Shown here: in pieces, positions 1 through 10,900 of the stretch | Position numbering within the stretch: the first letter of the stretch is position 1 | How the letters are laid out: each line of letters begins with the position of its first letter | Source: Pseudomonas hunanensis | Lineage (GTDB): Bacteria; Pseudomonadota; Gammaproteobacteria; Pseudomonadales; Pseudomonadaceae | Direction of reading: 5' to 3' | Length of the DNA stretch: 64,000 bases | NCBI RefSeq assembly: GCF_013393325.1 | Contig: NZ_QJRC01000098.1 | Span: forward strand, 62,001 to 126,000 | Notes under the pieces: model-generated | The model's input: only the letters and a program-made list of their open reading frames with translations | What the model was told of the DNA's origin: nothing | Databases searched by the model: none | Translations under genes and position numbers: made by a program

Positions 1-352
1 GGCACTGGCCACCTGCGAAGGCATCCGCGCGATCCCGCGCAGTCATTTCGAAGTGGCAGCGGTGTACCGCTTGCGCTGGCCCACGCTGGTAGGTCGGATT
101 GCCCTGCCCGCTGCTGTGCCGGCCATCGTCACCGGTATTCGCGTGGCCCTGACCCGCGCCTGGGTGGTGCTGGTGGCCTGCGAACTGCTGGCGGCCGACA
201 GCGGCCTGGGGCAGATGATCGAGATGGGCCGGCAGATGCTACGCATCGATGTGGTGATGGTCGGCGTGGTACTGACCGGGCTGATCGGCTTTGCCCTGGA
301 TTTCACCTTGCGCCGTGTGGAACGGCGCCTTTCTGCCTGGCAAAACCGCTGA
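1..352 (+). CDS. ABC transporter permease, nitrate/sulfonate/taurine type (3' part only)
   Basis: Inner-membrane permease of an ABC importer; the 5' part lies outside the window. The reading frame is open from base 2 and ends at the TGA at 350-352. The visible C-terminal ~116 residues contain the EAA-type loop that contacts the ATPase (EVAAVYRLRWP...LP at residues 17-38 of the fragment), then two hydrophobic helices and a short basic tail. This is the pattern of the BPD_transp_1 family used by SsuC/TauC/NrtB-like importers. A second permease begins 10 bases downstream and an ATPase follows, so this is one operon with two permeases. The substrate-binding gene is presumably upstream. The substrate cannot be read from this fragment; sulfonates, nitrate, or a thiamine precursor are all possible. 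Confidence 0.85.
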   Translation, partial: ALATCEGIRAIPRSHFEVAAVYRLRWPTLVGRIALPAAVPAIVTGIRVALTRAWVVLVACELLAADSGLGQMIEMGRQMLRIDVVMVGVVLTGLIGFALDFTLRRVERRLSAWQNR

Positions 353-362
353 GGAGGATGAG

Positions 363-1118
363 ATGAAACTGCAGAACATACGTGGCCTGGTGTTACCGCT
401 GTTGCTGCTCGGTGCATGGGAATATGCCTCGCGCCAGGGGGCGGCTGGTGCCTATGCCTTCGTGCCACTGGCCCAAGTGGGCACGGCACTGACCGAGCTG
501 CTGGGCAGCGGTGAATTGCTGGTCAACCTGTGGGCGAGCCTGCTGCGCACCTGCAGCGGCCTGGCCATCGGCATTGTCGGCGGTGTCGGCCTGGGGGCAC
601 TGATGGCCCTGTCCGCACCGGCCAACCGCCTGATCGCGCCGCTGTTCCATGCCCTGCGCCAGGTACCGATGCTGGGCTGGATCCCGCTGATTGCCTTGTG
701 GCTCGGTAATGGAGAAGGCGCCAAGCTGTTGATCGTCAGCCTGGCGGCGTTGTACCCCATGGTGCTGAACACCTTCGAAAGCCTGCGCCAGGTCACTGCC
801 CAGCACCGTGAAGCCGCGCAGGTACTGATGCTCAGCCGTTGGCAGCAACTGTGGTTGATCCTGCTGCCGGCGGCTCTGCCTGGCATTGCCGCCGGGGTGC
901 TGCAGGCCTTGGCCTTCGCCTGGGTAACTTCGGTGGGCAGCGAACTGTTCCTGTCCGCTGGCGCCGGCCTTGGCAGCCTGATGATGAATGCCGAAGCCAC
1001 CGCACGCATGGAGATCATCGTGGTCTGCGTGCTGTGCATCGGCCTGAGTGGCTACCTGATGTCCTGGCTGTGCACCCTGCTCACCCGCCGCCTGCTGCGC
1101 TGGCGCACCAACCATTGA
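363..1118 (+). CDS. ABC transporter permease, SsuC/TauC-like
   Basis: Second inner-membrane permease of the importer, 251 residues, the usual family length. The start is the ATG at 363, behind a strong GAGGAGG at 351-357; the frame is open further upstream, but that would overlap the preceding gene. About six hydrophobic segments are visible. The EAA loop (EAAQVLMLSRWQQLWLILLP, two thirds along) is the ATPase contact site of BPD_transp_1 permeases. The upstream partner is also a permease, so the channel is probably a heterodimer. The ATPase starts 12 bases downstream. The family moves taurine, alkanesulfonates, nitrate or hydroxymethylpyrimidine; the sequence alone does not say which. Confidence 0.88.
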   Translation: MKLQNIRGLVLPLLLLGAWEYASRQGAAGAYAFVPLAQVGTALTELLGSGELLVNLWASLLRTCSGLAIGIVGGVGLGALMALSAPANRLIAPLFHALRQVPMLGWIPLIALWLGNGEGAKLLIVSLAALYPMVLNTFESLRQVTAQHREAAQVLMLSRWQQLWLILLPAALPGIAAGVLQALAFAWVTSVGSELFLSAGAGLGSLMMNAEATARMEIIVVCVLCIGLSGYLMSWLCTLLTRRLLRWRTNH

Positions 1119-1129
1119 AAGGCCCAACC

Positions 1130-1915
1130 ATGAACGCCATCGCCCACGCTTTACCCACCACCGCCAGCACTGGCGCGCTGACCATTCGCGGCCTGAACAA
1201 GGCGTACCCGCTCAAAGGCAAGCCGGTACCGGTGCTCGAAGGCATCGACCTGGCCATTCGCCCTGGCGAATTCGTCAGCATCCTCGGCGCCAGTGGCTGT
1301 GGCAAATCCACCCTGCTGCGGCTGATTGTCGGGCTCGATCAGGACTACCAGGGGCAGATCCTGCTGGACCAGCAACCCGTGCGCGGGCCAGGCCTGGAGC
1401 GCGGCATCGTGTTCCAGGACCACCGCCTGTTCCCTTGGATGACCCTGCAGCAAAACATTGCCCTGGCCTTGAAAAACCATGCGCTACCGGCGCTGGAGAA
1501 GAACCGCCTGGTGGCCGAGCACATCGACCTGGTGGGCCTGAGTGGTTACGAGCAGGCCTACCCGCACCAGTTGTCCGGCGGCATGGCCCAACGCGCGGCG
1601 ATTGCCCGTGCCTTGGTGAACAAGCCCAAGGTGCTGTTGCTGGACGAACCGCTTGGCGCCCTGGATGCACTGACCCGAGTGCGCTTGCAACAGGAGTTGC
1701 AGCGCATTTGGGTACAGGAGCGCTGCACGGTGATCATGGTGACCCACGACATCGAAGAAGCGTTGTACCTGGGCGACCGGGTGATCGTCATGGATGCACA
1801 CCCAGGGCGCATTCGCGAGGACCTGCGTATCGACCTGCCGCACCCGCGCCAGCGCGATAGCCAGGTGTTGCAGGGGTACAAGCAGCGGTTGCTGGGAGAA
1901 CTGGTGGGGCAATGA
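1130..1915 (+). CDS. ABC transporter ATP-binding protein, SsuB/TauB-like
   Basis: Cytoplasmic ATPase powering the two permeases upstream; 261 residues. The start is the ATG at 1130 (MNAIAHALP...), 12 bases after the permease stop; the open frame extends upstream but overlaps the permease. Visible motifs are Walker A GASGCGKST near residue 54, Q-loop FQDHRLFPW, signature LSGGMAQRAAIARAL, Walker B VLLLDEPLGALD and switch histidine MVTHDIEEA. All catalytic residues are present. The FQDHRLFPW Q-loop and the final DLPHPRQR segment are typical of the nitrate/sulfonate/taurine ATPases. A terminator-like hairpin follows the stop at once, so this is the last gene of the operon. Confidence 0.92.
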   Translation: MNAIAHALPTTASTGALTIRGLNKAYPLKGKPVPVLEGIDLAIRPGEFVSILGASGCGKSTLLRLIVGLDQDYQGQILLDQQPVRGPGLERGIVFQDHRLFPWMTLQQNIALALKNHALPALEKNRLVAEHIDLVGLSGYEQAYPHQLSGGMAQRAAIARALVNKPKVLLLDEPLGALDALTRVRLQQELQRIWVQERCTVIMVTHDIEEALYLGDRVIVMDAHPGRIREDLRIDLPHPRQRDSQVLQGYKQRLLGELVGQ

Positions 1916-1942
1916 GCCGGGGGCCGCTGTGCGGCCCCCGGC
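1916..1942. terminator. GC-rich hairpin between the converging ABC operon and peroxidase gene
   Basis: A 12-base perfect inverted repeat (GCCGGGGGCCGC with loop TGT) begins inside the ATPase stop region and ends 31 bases before the end of the peroxidase gene on the opposite strand. The T-tract after it is weak on either strand, so intrinsic termination may be partial. Its position between convergent genes fits a shared bidirectional terminator. Confidence 0.65.
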
Positions 1943-1973
1943 ATTTGACACCAACAGCTTTGCCTTCAGGCCC

Positions 1974-4900
1974 TCAACCCGCCAGGATGAAGTCCGCAGC
2001 AGTCACCGTGGTCGCATCCGCCACCCCCACCAGGCGGATGGAGTCGGCAGCGCCGATGCTGACCAGCGTATCGGCACCCACATCGGCGATGGTAACGCTG
2101 GCGGCAAAGGTAGCCGCGGTGATGTTGAGGGCGGTGATGTCCAGCCGATCCTGGCCACCCGCCGCAATGGCATCGAAGTTGATGATCAGGTCGTTGCCGA
2201 AGCCGGCCGCGAACTGGAACACGTCGTTGCCGTCGGTTGCCATCATGGTGTCGTTGCCGGCACCACCCACCACCGTATCGTTACCGCCCGCACCGTTGAG
2301 GAAGTCGTTACCGGCCCCCCCGATCAAGGTGTCGGTGCCGACATCACCGAACAGCGTGTCGTTGCCATCGCCGCCCTGCAACGAGTCGTTGCCATTGCCA
2401 CCGTCCAGGCTGTCATCGCCAGCACCACCCAGCAACGTGTCGTTGCCCGCATCCCCCAGCAGCGTGTCATTGCCATCGCCACCATCGAGGCTGTCATCAC
2501 CACCACCACCGTTCAGGCGGTCGGCACCCAGGCCGCCGAACAGCTGATCGTTGCCGGCGTCGCCGTTGAGGGTGTCGTTGCCAGCGTTGCCGTTGAGGAT
2601 GTCGTTGCCACCGTCGCCGGCGAGCGTGTCATTGCCCGCCGCGCCGTTGATGATGTTGGCCAGGCCGTTACCAGTGCCGCTGAAGTTACCCACCCCGGTG
2701 TAGGTGAGGTTCTCGACGTTGGCGGCCATGGTGTAGCTGGCCAACGTGGTACGCACCAGGTCAGTCCCTGCCCCAGTGGCTTCGACCACGACGTCGCCGG
2801 CATCATCCACCACATAGGTGTCGTTGCCCACGCCACCCACCAGGCGGTCGGCACCCGCACCGCCGTTGAGCAGGTCGTTGCCGGCGCCACCGGTGATGGT
2901 GTTTGCCAGCGCGTTCCCGGTACCGGTGAAGGCACTGCTGCCGGTGTAGGTCAGGTTTTCGACGTTGGCGCCCAAGGTGTAGCTGGCCAGGCTGGTCTGA
3001 ACCAGGTCGGTACCACCGTTCAGTGCTTCGGTTACCGTGTCACCGACGTTATCGACCACGAAGGTATCGTTACCGGCACCGCCGTTCATCACATCCGCAC
3101 CCAGCCCGCCGTTGAGGATGTCGTTGCCATCTTCACCGTTGAGCAGGTCGGCGTCGTCCCCCCCGTTGAGGGTGTCATTGCCGACACCCCCGAACAGCTG
3201 GTCGGCACCGGCCAGGCCATTGAGGATGTCATTGCCGCCCAGGCCCGAAATCACGTCGTTGCCCGCACCACCGGTCAGGGTGTTGGCAGCGTTGGTACCC
3301 GTCAGCACCACGCCTGGCGGCACGGTCACTGCTGCGGTGGCCGCCGAGGTCAGCGACTCCAGGGTGCCAAAGCCATCGGTGTAACGCACGATCACCCGCA
3401 ACTGCTGGTTTCCCTGGGCGAAGCCCGGCGTAAAGGTGGCCGCAGTGGCGCCGGCAATGTTGGCGAAGGTGCCGCCCGTGCCTTGCTGCCACTGGAAGCT
3501 GAAGGCACCTAAACCATCGAGGTCGGCGATACCGCCCGTGAGCGCGGTAAGTGTCTGGCCCTGGTCTGGCGTGGTGTCGCTGATCAGCACGGCACCGGTC
3601 GGTGCATCGTTGACGTTGGCCACCGGGTCGAGGATGTCGGAGGCGACACTTTCGTGCACGCCGAAGTCATCCACGTAGCTGACCACCACCCGCATGTTCT
3701 GCCCCACTTGCGCCTGGGTCAGGACAAAGGTGCTGCTGATGGCACCGGCAATGTTGACCCAGCCCACACCCCGGTTGGCCTGCCACTGGAAGGTGAACTG
3801 TGGGTTGCTCAGGCCATCGGCATCGACGATGGTCGCCGGGTTGGCGGTGAGCGTCTGGTTCTGCACCAGCAGCCCGGTCACGGCTGGCCCGGCGCTTGGC
3901 GCGCTGTTGGGCGACGAATCGACGATTTCCAGTGTGCCCTTGGCGTCCTGGTACCCCGCACGTACACGGATGCTCAGGCCCGCCACATCGTCCGTGACCC
4001 GGTAGGTCGTGCCAATGGCCCGCGAAACTTCGCCAGCGGCAACAAAGGTGATGTCTTCATACACCCCCGAGCCTGGCAGGTTCTCGACTTGCCAGTAATA
4101 CGCCACAGGGCCGTTGACTGCGCCGTTCAGGTTGGCCGCGCTCACGTTGTCGGCATCATGCACCGCCAGCGGTGTTACCCGCAGCAGTTGGCCAGTGACC
4201 GGTGTGTCGTCACGCACCCCGGTAGCATCGTCAAGAATCACCAGGTGCCCCGTCGGGCCGGCGTTCACGGCGGTACCCACGCCGGAGGCCTGCGAGCGGT
4301 CAGAGAACTGCAGCCGCTCGATACCGGTCAGGTGGTCGACACCATCGCGCCCGGCCACCAGGTCGGTGACGATCACCGCGTTGCCATCGACCACCACGCT
4401 GTAATCGGTGGCAACCCCCGAAAACACCGCCGTGTCATAGTTGTCGGTGCCGTTGAGGATCTCCCGTACGATCACTAGCTGGCCGGGATTGTAGGTGCCA
4501 TTGAGCATGAACGGCACCATCGGTTCCATGCTGTCGAAGCTGGCGATTTCAGGGCCCGTGCCATCGTGATTGGCGCGTACGCTGATGCGTACGTTCAGCC
4601 ATTTGTCGCCGTCGAGGATGTCATCGCCGCCACGGCCTTCGATCAGGTCGCTGCCGCTGCCACCGAGGATGATGTTGCCGCCATCGTAGAATGTCGCACC
4701 CGCCGCCAGCAGGCTGGACAGGCCGTTGATCAGGCTGATGTTGGTCAGCACGCTGCCCGTGGCGCCATTGGTCGGCAAGCTGGCGGCATCTTCGTTGTCA
4801 CCGCGCAGGAAGTCGCCATGGGCCGAACCCGACAGGCCCTCCATGATGTCGAAGCGCACCAGCGCCGAAGCGCCCGAACCCGGTACTGGCGGCACATCGA

Positions 4901-7900
4901 AGAAGCGGTCGCTGTAGTCGATGGTCACGCCCTGGGCCAGGCCCTTGAAGGTGGCCCAGTCGTAGCCCGAGCCGCCGATATAGCGGTCGCCGAAGCCCAA
5001 ACTGCCGACCATGATGTCATCGCCGCCTTCACCGTTGAACTTGTCGTTCTCGTTACCGCCGATGAACACGTCGTTGCCGATGATCGGGTCGTTGCCCAAC
5101 GGGTCGAAGTTATCGCCAGGCGCACCGTCCGAGGTGCCCTTCTCGATCCAGTCGTCGCCTTCGTTACCCATGTCCTGCTCGTTGGCCTTGCTGCCCAGGA
5201 TAAAGTCGTTGCCCTGGCCGCCGATGGCTTCGGAGGCGTCTTCACCGGTGACGATGAAGTCGTTGCCGAAACCGCCGATGATCAGGTTGACGCCATTGCC
5301 GCCGTGCAGCACATCGTTGCCGTCGCCGCCCTGGATGTTGTCGTCACCGCCCATGTCGCTGATGATGTCGTCGCCGGCACCACCGCGCAGCTGGTCGTTG
5401 CCGTCACCGCCCTCGATGCGGTCGTTGCCGGCATCGCCCCAGACCGTGTCGTCACCCTCGCTGGACACCAGGATGTCGTCACCGTTGGTGCCGCCCAGCA
5501 CGATGTGCTCGGCACCGGCATAGCGGATGTAGTTGCTGTCCGGGCCAGCCGTCAGCGGGCTGTCGCGGAACACCACCTGTTCGCCGTTTTCGCCCAGCGG
5601 GTCGGCATGACCAAGGCCGTCGTTGTATTGCTTGCTCTGGTCCAGCTCCAGGTACAAGCCTGGGTCGGAGAACACCAGGCCCGGCAGGTGGGTGGCCGAG
5701 GTGTTGGCCATGATCAGCTTGGCGAACGAGTTGCTTTCCAGCTCGGCGTTCATCGACAGGCCAGAGGTGCGCTCCAGGTAGTAGAAGCGGTCACCGTCCT
5801 GCAGTTTCTCCATCTGGTTTTCGAACACGAAGTTGAAGGTGCTGCCGAGCATGCCACCGAACGGGGTCTTCTCTTCGGCCAGGCCGCCGATCCACAGGTC
5901 GATGGCATCGACACCGGTGATGGTGACGGCCTTCAGGTCGTCGGCAGTACCCAGCACACCGTCCTTGCCGGGCAGCGTCACATTGGCCCAGGCGCCACTG
6001 CTGTTGAGGAAGTCCAGGCGGTCGGCCGGCGCACCCTCGCCGCCGAACACCAGGGCCATGGCCGCAGCGCGTTTTTCCAGCAATGTGGTGGCCCCGGTGA
6101 TGCTGCTGTGGGTGCCATAGGCCGCGATGAAGTTGATCAGCGACTCAGGGTGCTTCAGGTGCTGCACCAGGTCGACCCAGCTGGTGTACGGCTTGAGCTG
6201 GGTATCACCGGTTTGCCCGTAGACATCACGGCGCACGGCGTTCAGCGAAGGGATGCCAACGTCGCGACCACGGGCGATGTTGATCGCTGGCAGGTCCAAC
6301 GGCAGGCCGAGCAGGTTGTTGCGCAGCGCTTCGGTGACGAACTCGTCGATCTCGTTACCGCCCTGGCGGGTGACGCCACGCACGATGGCGCTGGTGGCGT
6401 CCTCGGGGGTAACGCCACTGGCGGCATACGCCAGCGGGTTGAGGAACGCGGCGATCAGGCCCAGTTGCTGGTCGGGGTTGGCGCTGGCCGGGTCCTTGAT
6501 GACGTTGAAGTCGATGTCGAAGCGGTCGACAGTCTCGGTCAGCATGGAGTGGCCGAAACGGTACACGGTGTGGGCGAACTCGGCCACGATCGACGCGTCG
6601 AGGTCGACGTCGTACACCTGGGTCGGGGCAAAGAACAGGTCGACCCGTGGCTGCACGGTACGGGCGAACTCCTCGAACACCAGATGCTGGTATTGCATCT
6701 CGGTACCGAACTTGGCCGCCTGGAACAACCGCTCGCCGTTCCATACCAGTGCGTCGATCTCGGCCGGGGTGACCGGCAATGCGGTGACCGGGTTGAGCAG
6801 CCATTCGTTGAGGAACGCCAGATCGTGCGAGTCGAGCACGGTGTCCATGGTCTGCGCCACCAGCCGGTTGTGCTCGGCGTGGAAGATCGCATGCACGGCA
6901 GTCAGGCCGATGTTCTCGTTGACCCGACCGTCGCCGGCGATGTAGTGCGCATCCAGCAGTTCGTTGTCGTAGGCCAGGTTGGCACCGGTCTGCGGGTTGA
7001 CCGGCACGGCGTTGCCAACGGCGTTGTCGGCGTCCGGCGCCAATACCCCACCACTGAACACCGGCACAGCATTGTGGGCAATGTCGGCGAGGAACTGGTG
7101 CCCGGTACGCACGGCGTTGGTGAGGCTGATCGGCGCCAACGGGTTGCCTTCGACCTGCTGGTCATCGGCCGTGCCGGCAATGCCGTCGACGCCCTTCATC
7201 ACCACCATCGGGTAGCCGTTCGGCCCCTTGATGAAGTTGCCGTAGGCGTCGGTGGCCAGCAGCGGCACGTTGTCGACGTCGGCATCGGTCAGGTTGATGC
7301 CGAGCAGGTCGCGGGCCTGGGCCTTGACCACCTTCCAGGTCGCCATGCCGCCGATTTCGGTATCGTCGGCGGTGCCGAACTTGCCATCGGCGCCCAGGTC
7401 GCGGTTGGTGATCAGCCGGCCAGTGGCAACGGGGCCGTCGTCGGTCATCACATAGGCACGCAGGAACACCTGGTGCGAAGGGTGCGAGCTGTAGGTCTGG
7501 TTCTGGTCAACGAACGGCGTAGTGGTGTTGGTGTGCTCGTGGATATCGTCGGCGTTGCCGAGGATGCCATCCGGCCCTGGCAGGTTGGTGGCACGGGTCA
7601 CCACCATGAAGTTGGTGAAACCACCCTCCACGTACAGCGGGTCATCCGGTTGCAGCGGGATGTAGATGGTACCCGAGCCGCCCTTGGTGACCAGGTCCAG
7701 GCCATGGTCGAAGAACTGCCCGAAGAACGTCATCCAGGCGTTGAACGGCGCGGACAGGCCGGCATCGGCAGCGGTGTTCTCGAACAGGTACACATCGTGG
7801 TCGTCCGTGGTGCCGAACTGGCCATCCATACCTGGGCTGGCGACGATGCGTACGCCATCCTTGAGCACGTCGTCGTTGCCAGGCGCGCCGAAGTTGAGCA

Positions 7901-10900
7901 CGCCATCGGCACCTGGGTCATAGGCGGTGGCATAAGCTGCCGGGTTATTGGAGGTCTGGTCGACAATCAGGTTGCTGATGGTGCGCGGCTGCGAGTCGAA
8001 CACCGGGCCGCTGGTCTGCTGGTACGACGAGCCGGGAATGGCCGGCGAGCCAGGGCCGAAGAAGCCGGCCGGGGCGCCTTCCGCGGGGTTGAACACCGGG
8101 TCGGTCAAGCGCGGGAAGACATTGTCGGCGGCACCGAACTGGGTGTTGTTGTGGCCATTGAGGTTCATCAGGTTGTTGTTCGAGCCATCGACCGCCCGCA
8201 GGCCCAGGGGCGCGCGGATGTTGGGGATCAACGAGAGGATGTCCTGCCCGGCGGCATCGGCCTCGGCGATCTTGATCTGGGCCAGGATGAAGTTGAGGTC
8301 GGAGCGCACCATGTGCAACCCCTCCCCCCCTGCCGTGGCGTCCACCACCGGGGTGGCCGGCGTCGGCACCACGGGCGCACCGGGCTGCACAACGGCCGTT
8401 GGCGCAGAGAACAGCACTTCGGTGGTGCCATGGGCGTCCTGGTAGATCGCCTTGACCCGCAGGCTCAGCCCGGCCAGGTCTGGCGATACCTTGAACGAGG
8501 TGCCATCGGCGCTCTGGAATGCCAAGTCGCCGGCCGGCAGCAGGATGATGTCCTGGAACACACCGCTACCGGGATCCGCCTCGAACTGCCAGTAGTACGA
8601 CACCGAGCGGTCGGCCAGCGTACCCAGCGGGTTGCCTGCGCTGATGTTGTCGGCGTCACGCACACCGGCCACGCTCACCGTAAGCAGATCACCTACCGTA
8701 ATGGCGGCACCGTTGCCATCGGTGATGGTCGGGCTGCCCGTGGGTTGTGCGTTCACGCCTGTCACCAGCACGCGCTGGCTGTCGGCGAACTGCAGGCGTT
8801 CGATATGCAGCAGTGTATCGACGCCATCGCGGCCCGCCACGGTGTCGGTCACCGTCCACACATCATCGGCAACATCGGCCGTGCCTTTGGTGTTCTGGCT
8901 CACTACATATTCGCTTTGCACCCCCGAGAAAATGGCAGTGTCAAAGGCCGCGCCGCCCGTCGAGGTGCCAGGCAAAATTTCACGCACAGCCTTCAGCTGG
9001 CCTGGGTTGTAGGTGCGATCGAGCATGAACGGGATCATGTCGACCATGCTGTCGAAGCTGGCGATTTCGGGGCCGGTGTGGTTGACGTCACCCGGTGCGT
9101 ACACGGCAATGCGCACGTTCAGCCATTTGTCACCGTCGATCAGGTCATCGCCGCCTCGGCCTTCAATCAGGTCGCTGCCATTGCCACCGAGCATGATGTT
9201 ACCGGTGGCAAAGCCCGTGGTAGGCAAGCCCGCATCGGCCAGGAACTGCTGCAGGCCACGAATCAGCGCCACATTGGTCAGGGCGCTACCGGTGGCGCCA
9301 CCATGGTTGAGGATGGTCACGGCATCGACATCATCGCCCTTGAGCACGTCGGCGTAGTTGGAACCGGACACCCCTTCGACCTCGGCAAAGCGGTCGAGGA
9401 TACTGGCCGGCGAAGCACCGACCGGGTTGAACACGCCGGCGTTCTGGTTCGGTGCATTGCCATGGGGCTGGGCCAATGCGGCCAGGCTCAGGTCCACGGT
9501 GACACCGACCTTGTCGTTCTTGTTGGTAATCCAGTCGAAGCCGGACATGCCGTCCATCTTGTCCTGGGCATCGCTGCCGACGAAGATATCGTCGCCGCCC
9601 TCACCGATCATTTCGTCGAAGCCACCGCCACCGACGAAAATGTCGTTGCCGACCACTTCGTCACCCAGCAGCGGTGCAAAGTTGTCGCCGGGCGCACCGT
9701 CCTGGGTGCCCTTCTCGATCCAGTCGTCACCCTCGTTGCCGGTCGGTGGCAGGTTGGTCTTGGCGCCGAGGATGAAGTCGTCGCCCTGGCCGCCGAAGGT
9801 GGTGGAAATGTCTTCGGTGGTGATGATGAAATCCTGGCCGTCACCGCCCAGGATCAGGTTGCCGGCTGCCAGCATGCTGCCGGCGACGATCACGTCGTTA
9901 CCGGCGTTGCCCTCAAGACGGTTGTCGCCGAACGAGTCGGTGATGATGTCGTCGCCGGCACCGCCCAACACCGCATCGTTGCCCGCACCGCCTTCAAGCA
10001 CGTCGTCACCGGCATCGCCATAGACGGTATCGTCGCCGTCGCCAGAGATGATGATGTCGTTGCCGGAGGTGCCACCCAGTACCACGTGATCTTCGCCGGT
10101 GTAATGCAGATAGTTGCTGTCTGGCCCGACGGTGTCGGGGTTGTCGCGAATCACCAGCGGTACGATTTCCACGCCGTTGATCTCGATGCCGCCAGTCGGG
10201 TCGGCCTTGCCGTCGGCGCCCAGCCCGGTGAACTGGTTGGCCTGGTTGACTTCGAGGGTGAAGGTCGGCGTGAGGAACACGGTATTGGACAGGTGAGTCA
10301 CGTCGGAGTTGAGCATGATCAGCTTGGCAAAGGAGTTGTTTTCCAGTTCCGTCCCGAAGTTCATGCCCGCCGTGCGCGACAGGTAGTAGAAGCGGTCGCC
10401 GTTCTGCAGCGCTTCCAGCTGGGTCTCGAAGACGAAGTTGAAGCTGGAACCCAGCATGCCGCCAAAGGGCATTTTTTTCTCGGCCAGGCCGCCGACCCAG
10501 AAGTCGATGGCATCGACCCCGCTGACCGTCACCCCGGCAATATCGTCAGCCGTGCCGGCGATGCCGTCTTTGCCGGCCAGCGTCACGTTGGCCCAGGCAC
10601 CGGTGCTGTTGAGGAAGTCCAGGCGGTCGGCCGGCGCACCCGCGCCGCCAAGCACCAGCGCCACCGCGGCAGCCCGCTTGGCCGCTTCGGTGGTGGCCCC
10701 GGTGATGCTGCTGTGGGTACCGTAGGCGGCGATGAAGTTGATCAGCGAGGCCGGGTGCTTGAGGTGGTCGGCAAAGTCGGCCCAACTGATGTAGGCCTTG
10801 AGCTGGCTGTCACCGGTAGCGCCATAGAACTCGCGGCGCGCCTCGTTCAGGCTGGGGATGCCGGTGTCGCGGCCACGGGCGATGTTCAGCGCCGGCAGGT

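Noticed and set aside
1974..3300. Short-period DNA repeats near the peroxidase 3' end that could be read as a CRISPR or satellite array
   Set aside because: The repeat unit is about 27 bases, in frame, and encodes GGxGxDxxx RTX nonapeptides; there are no unique spacers.
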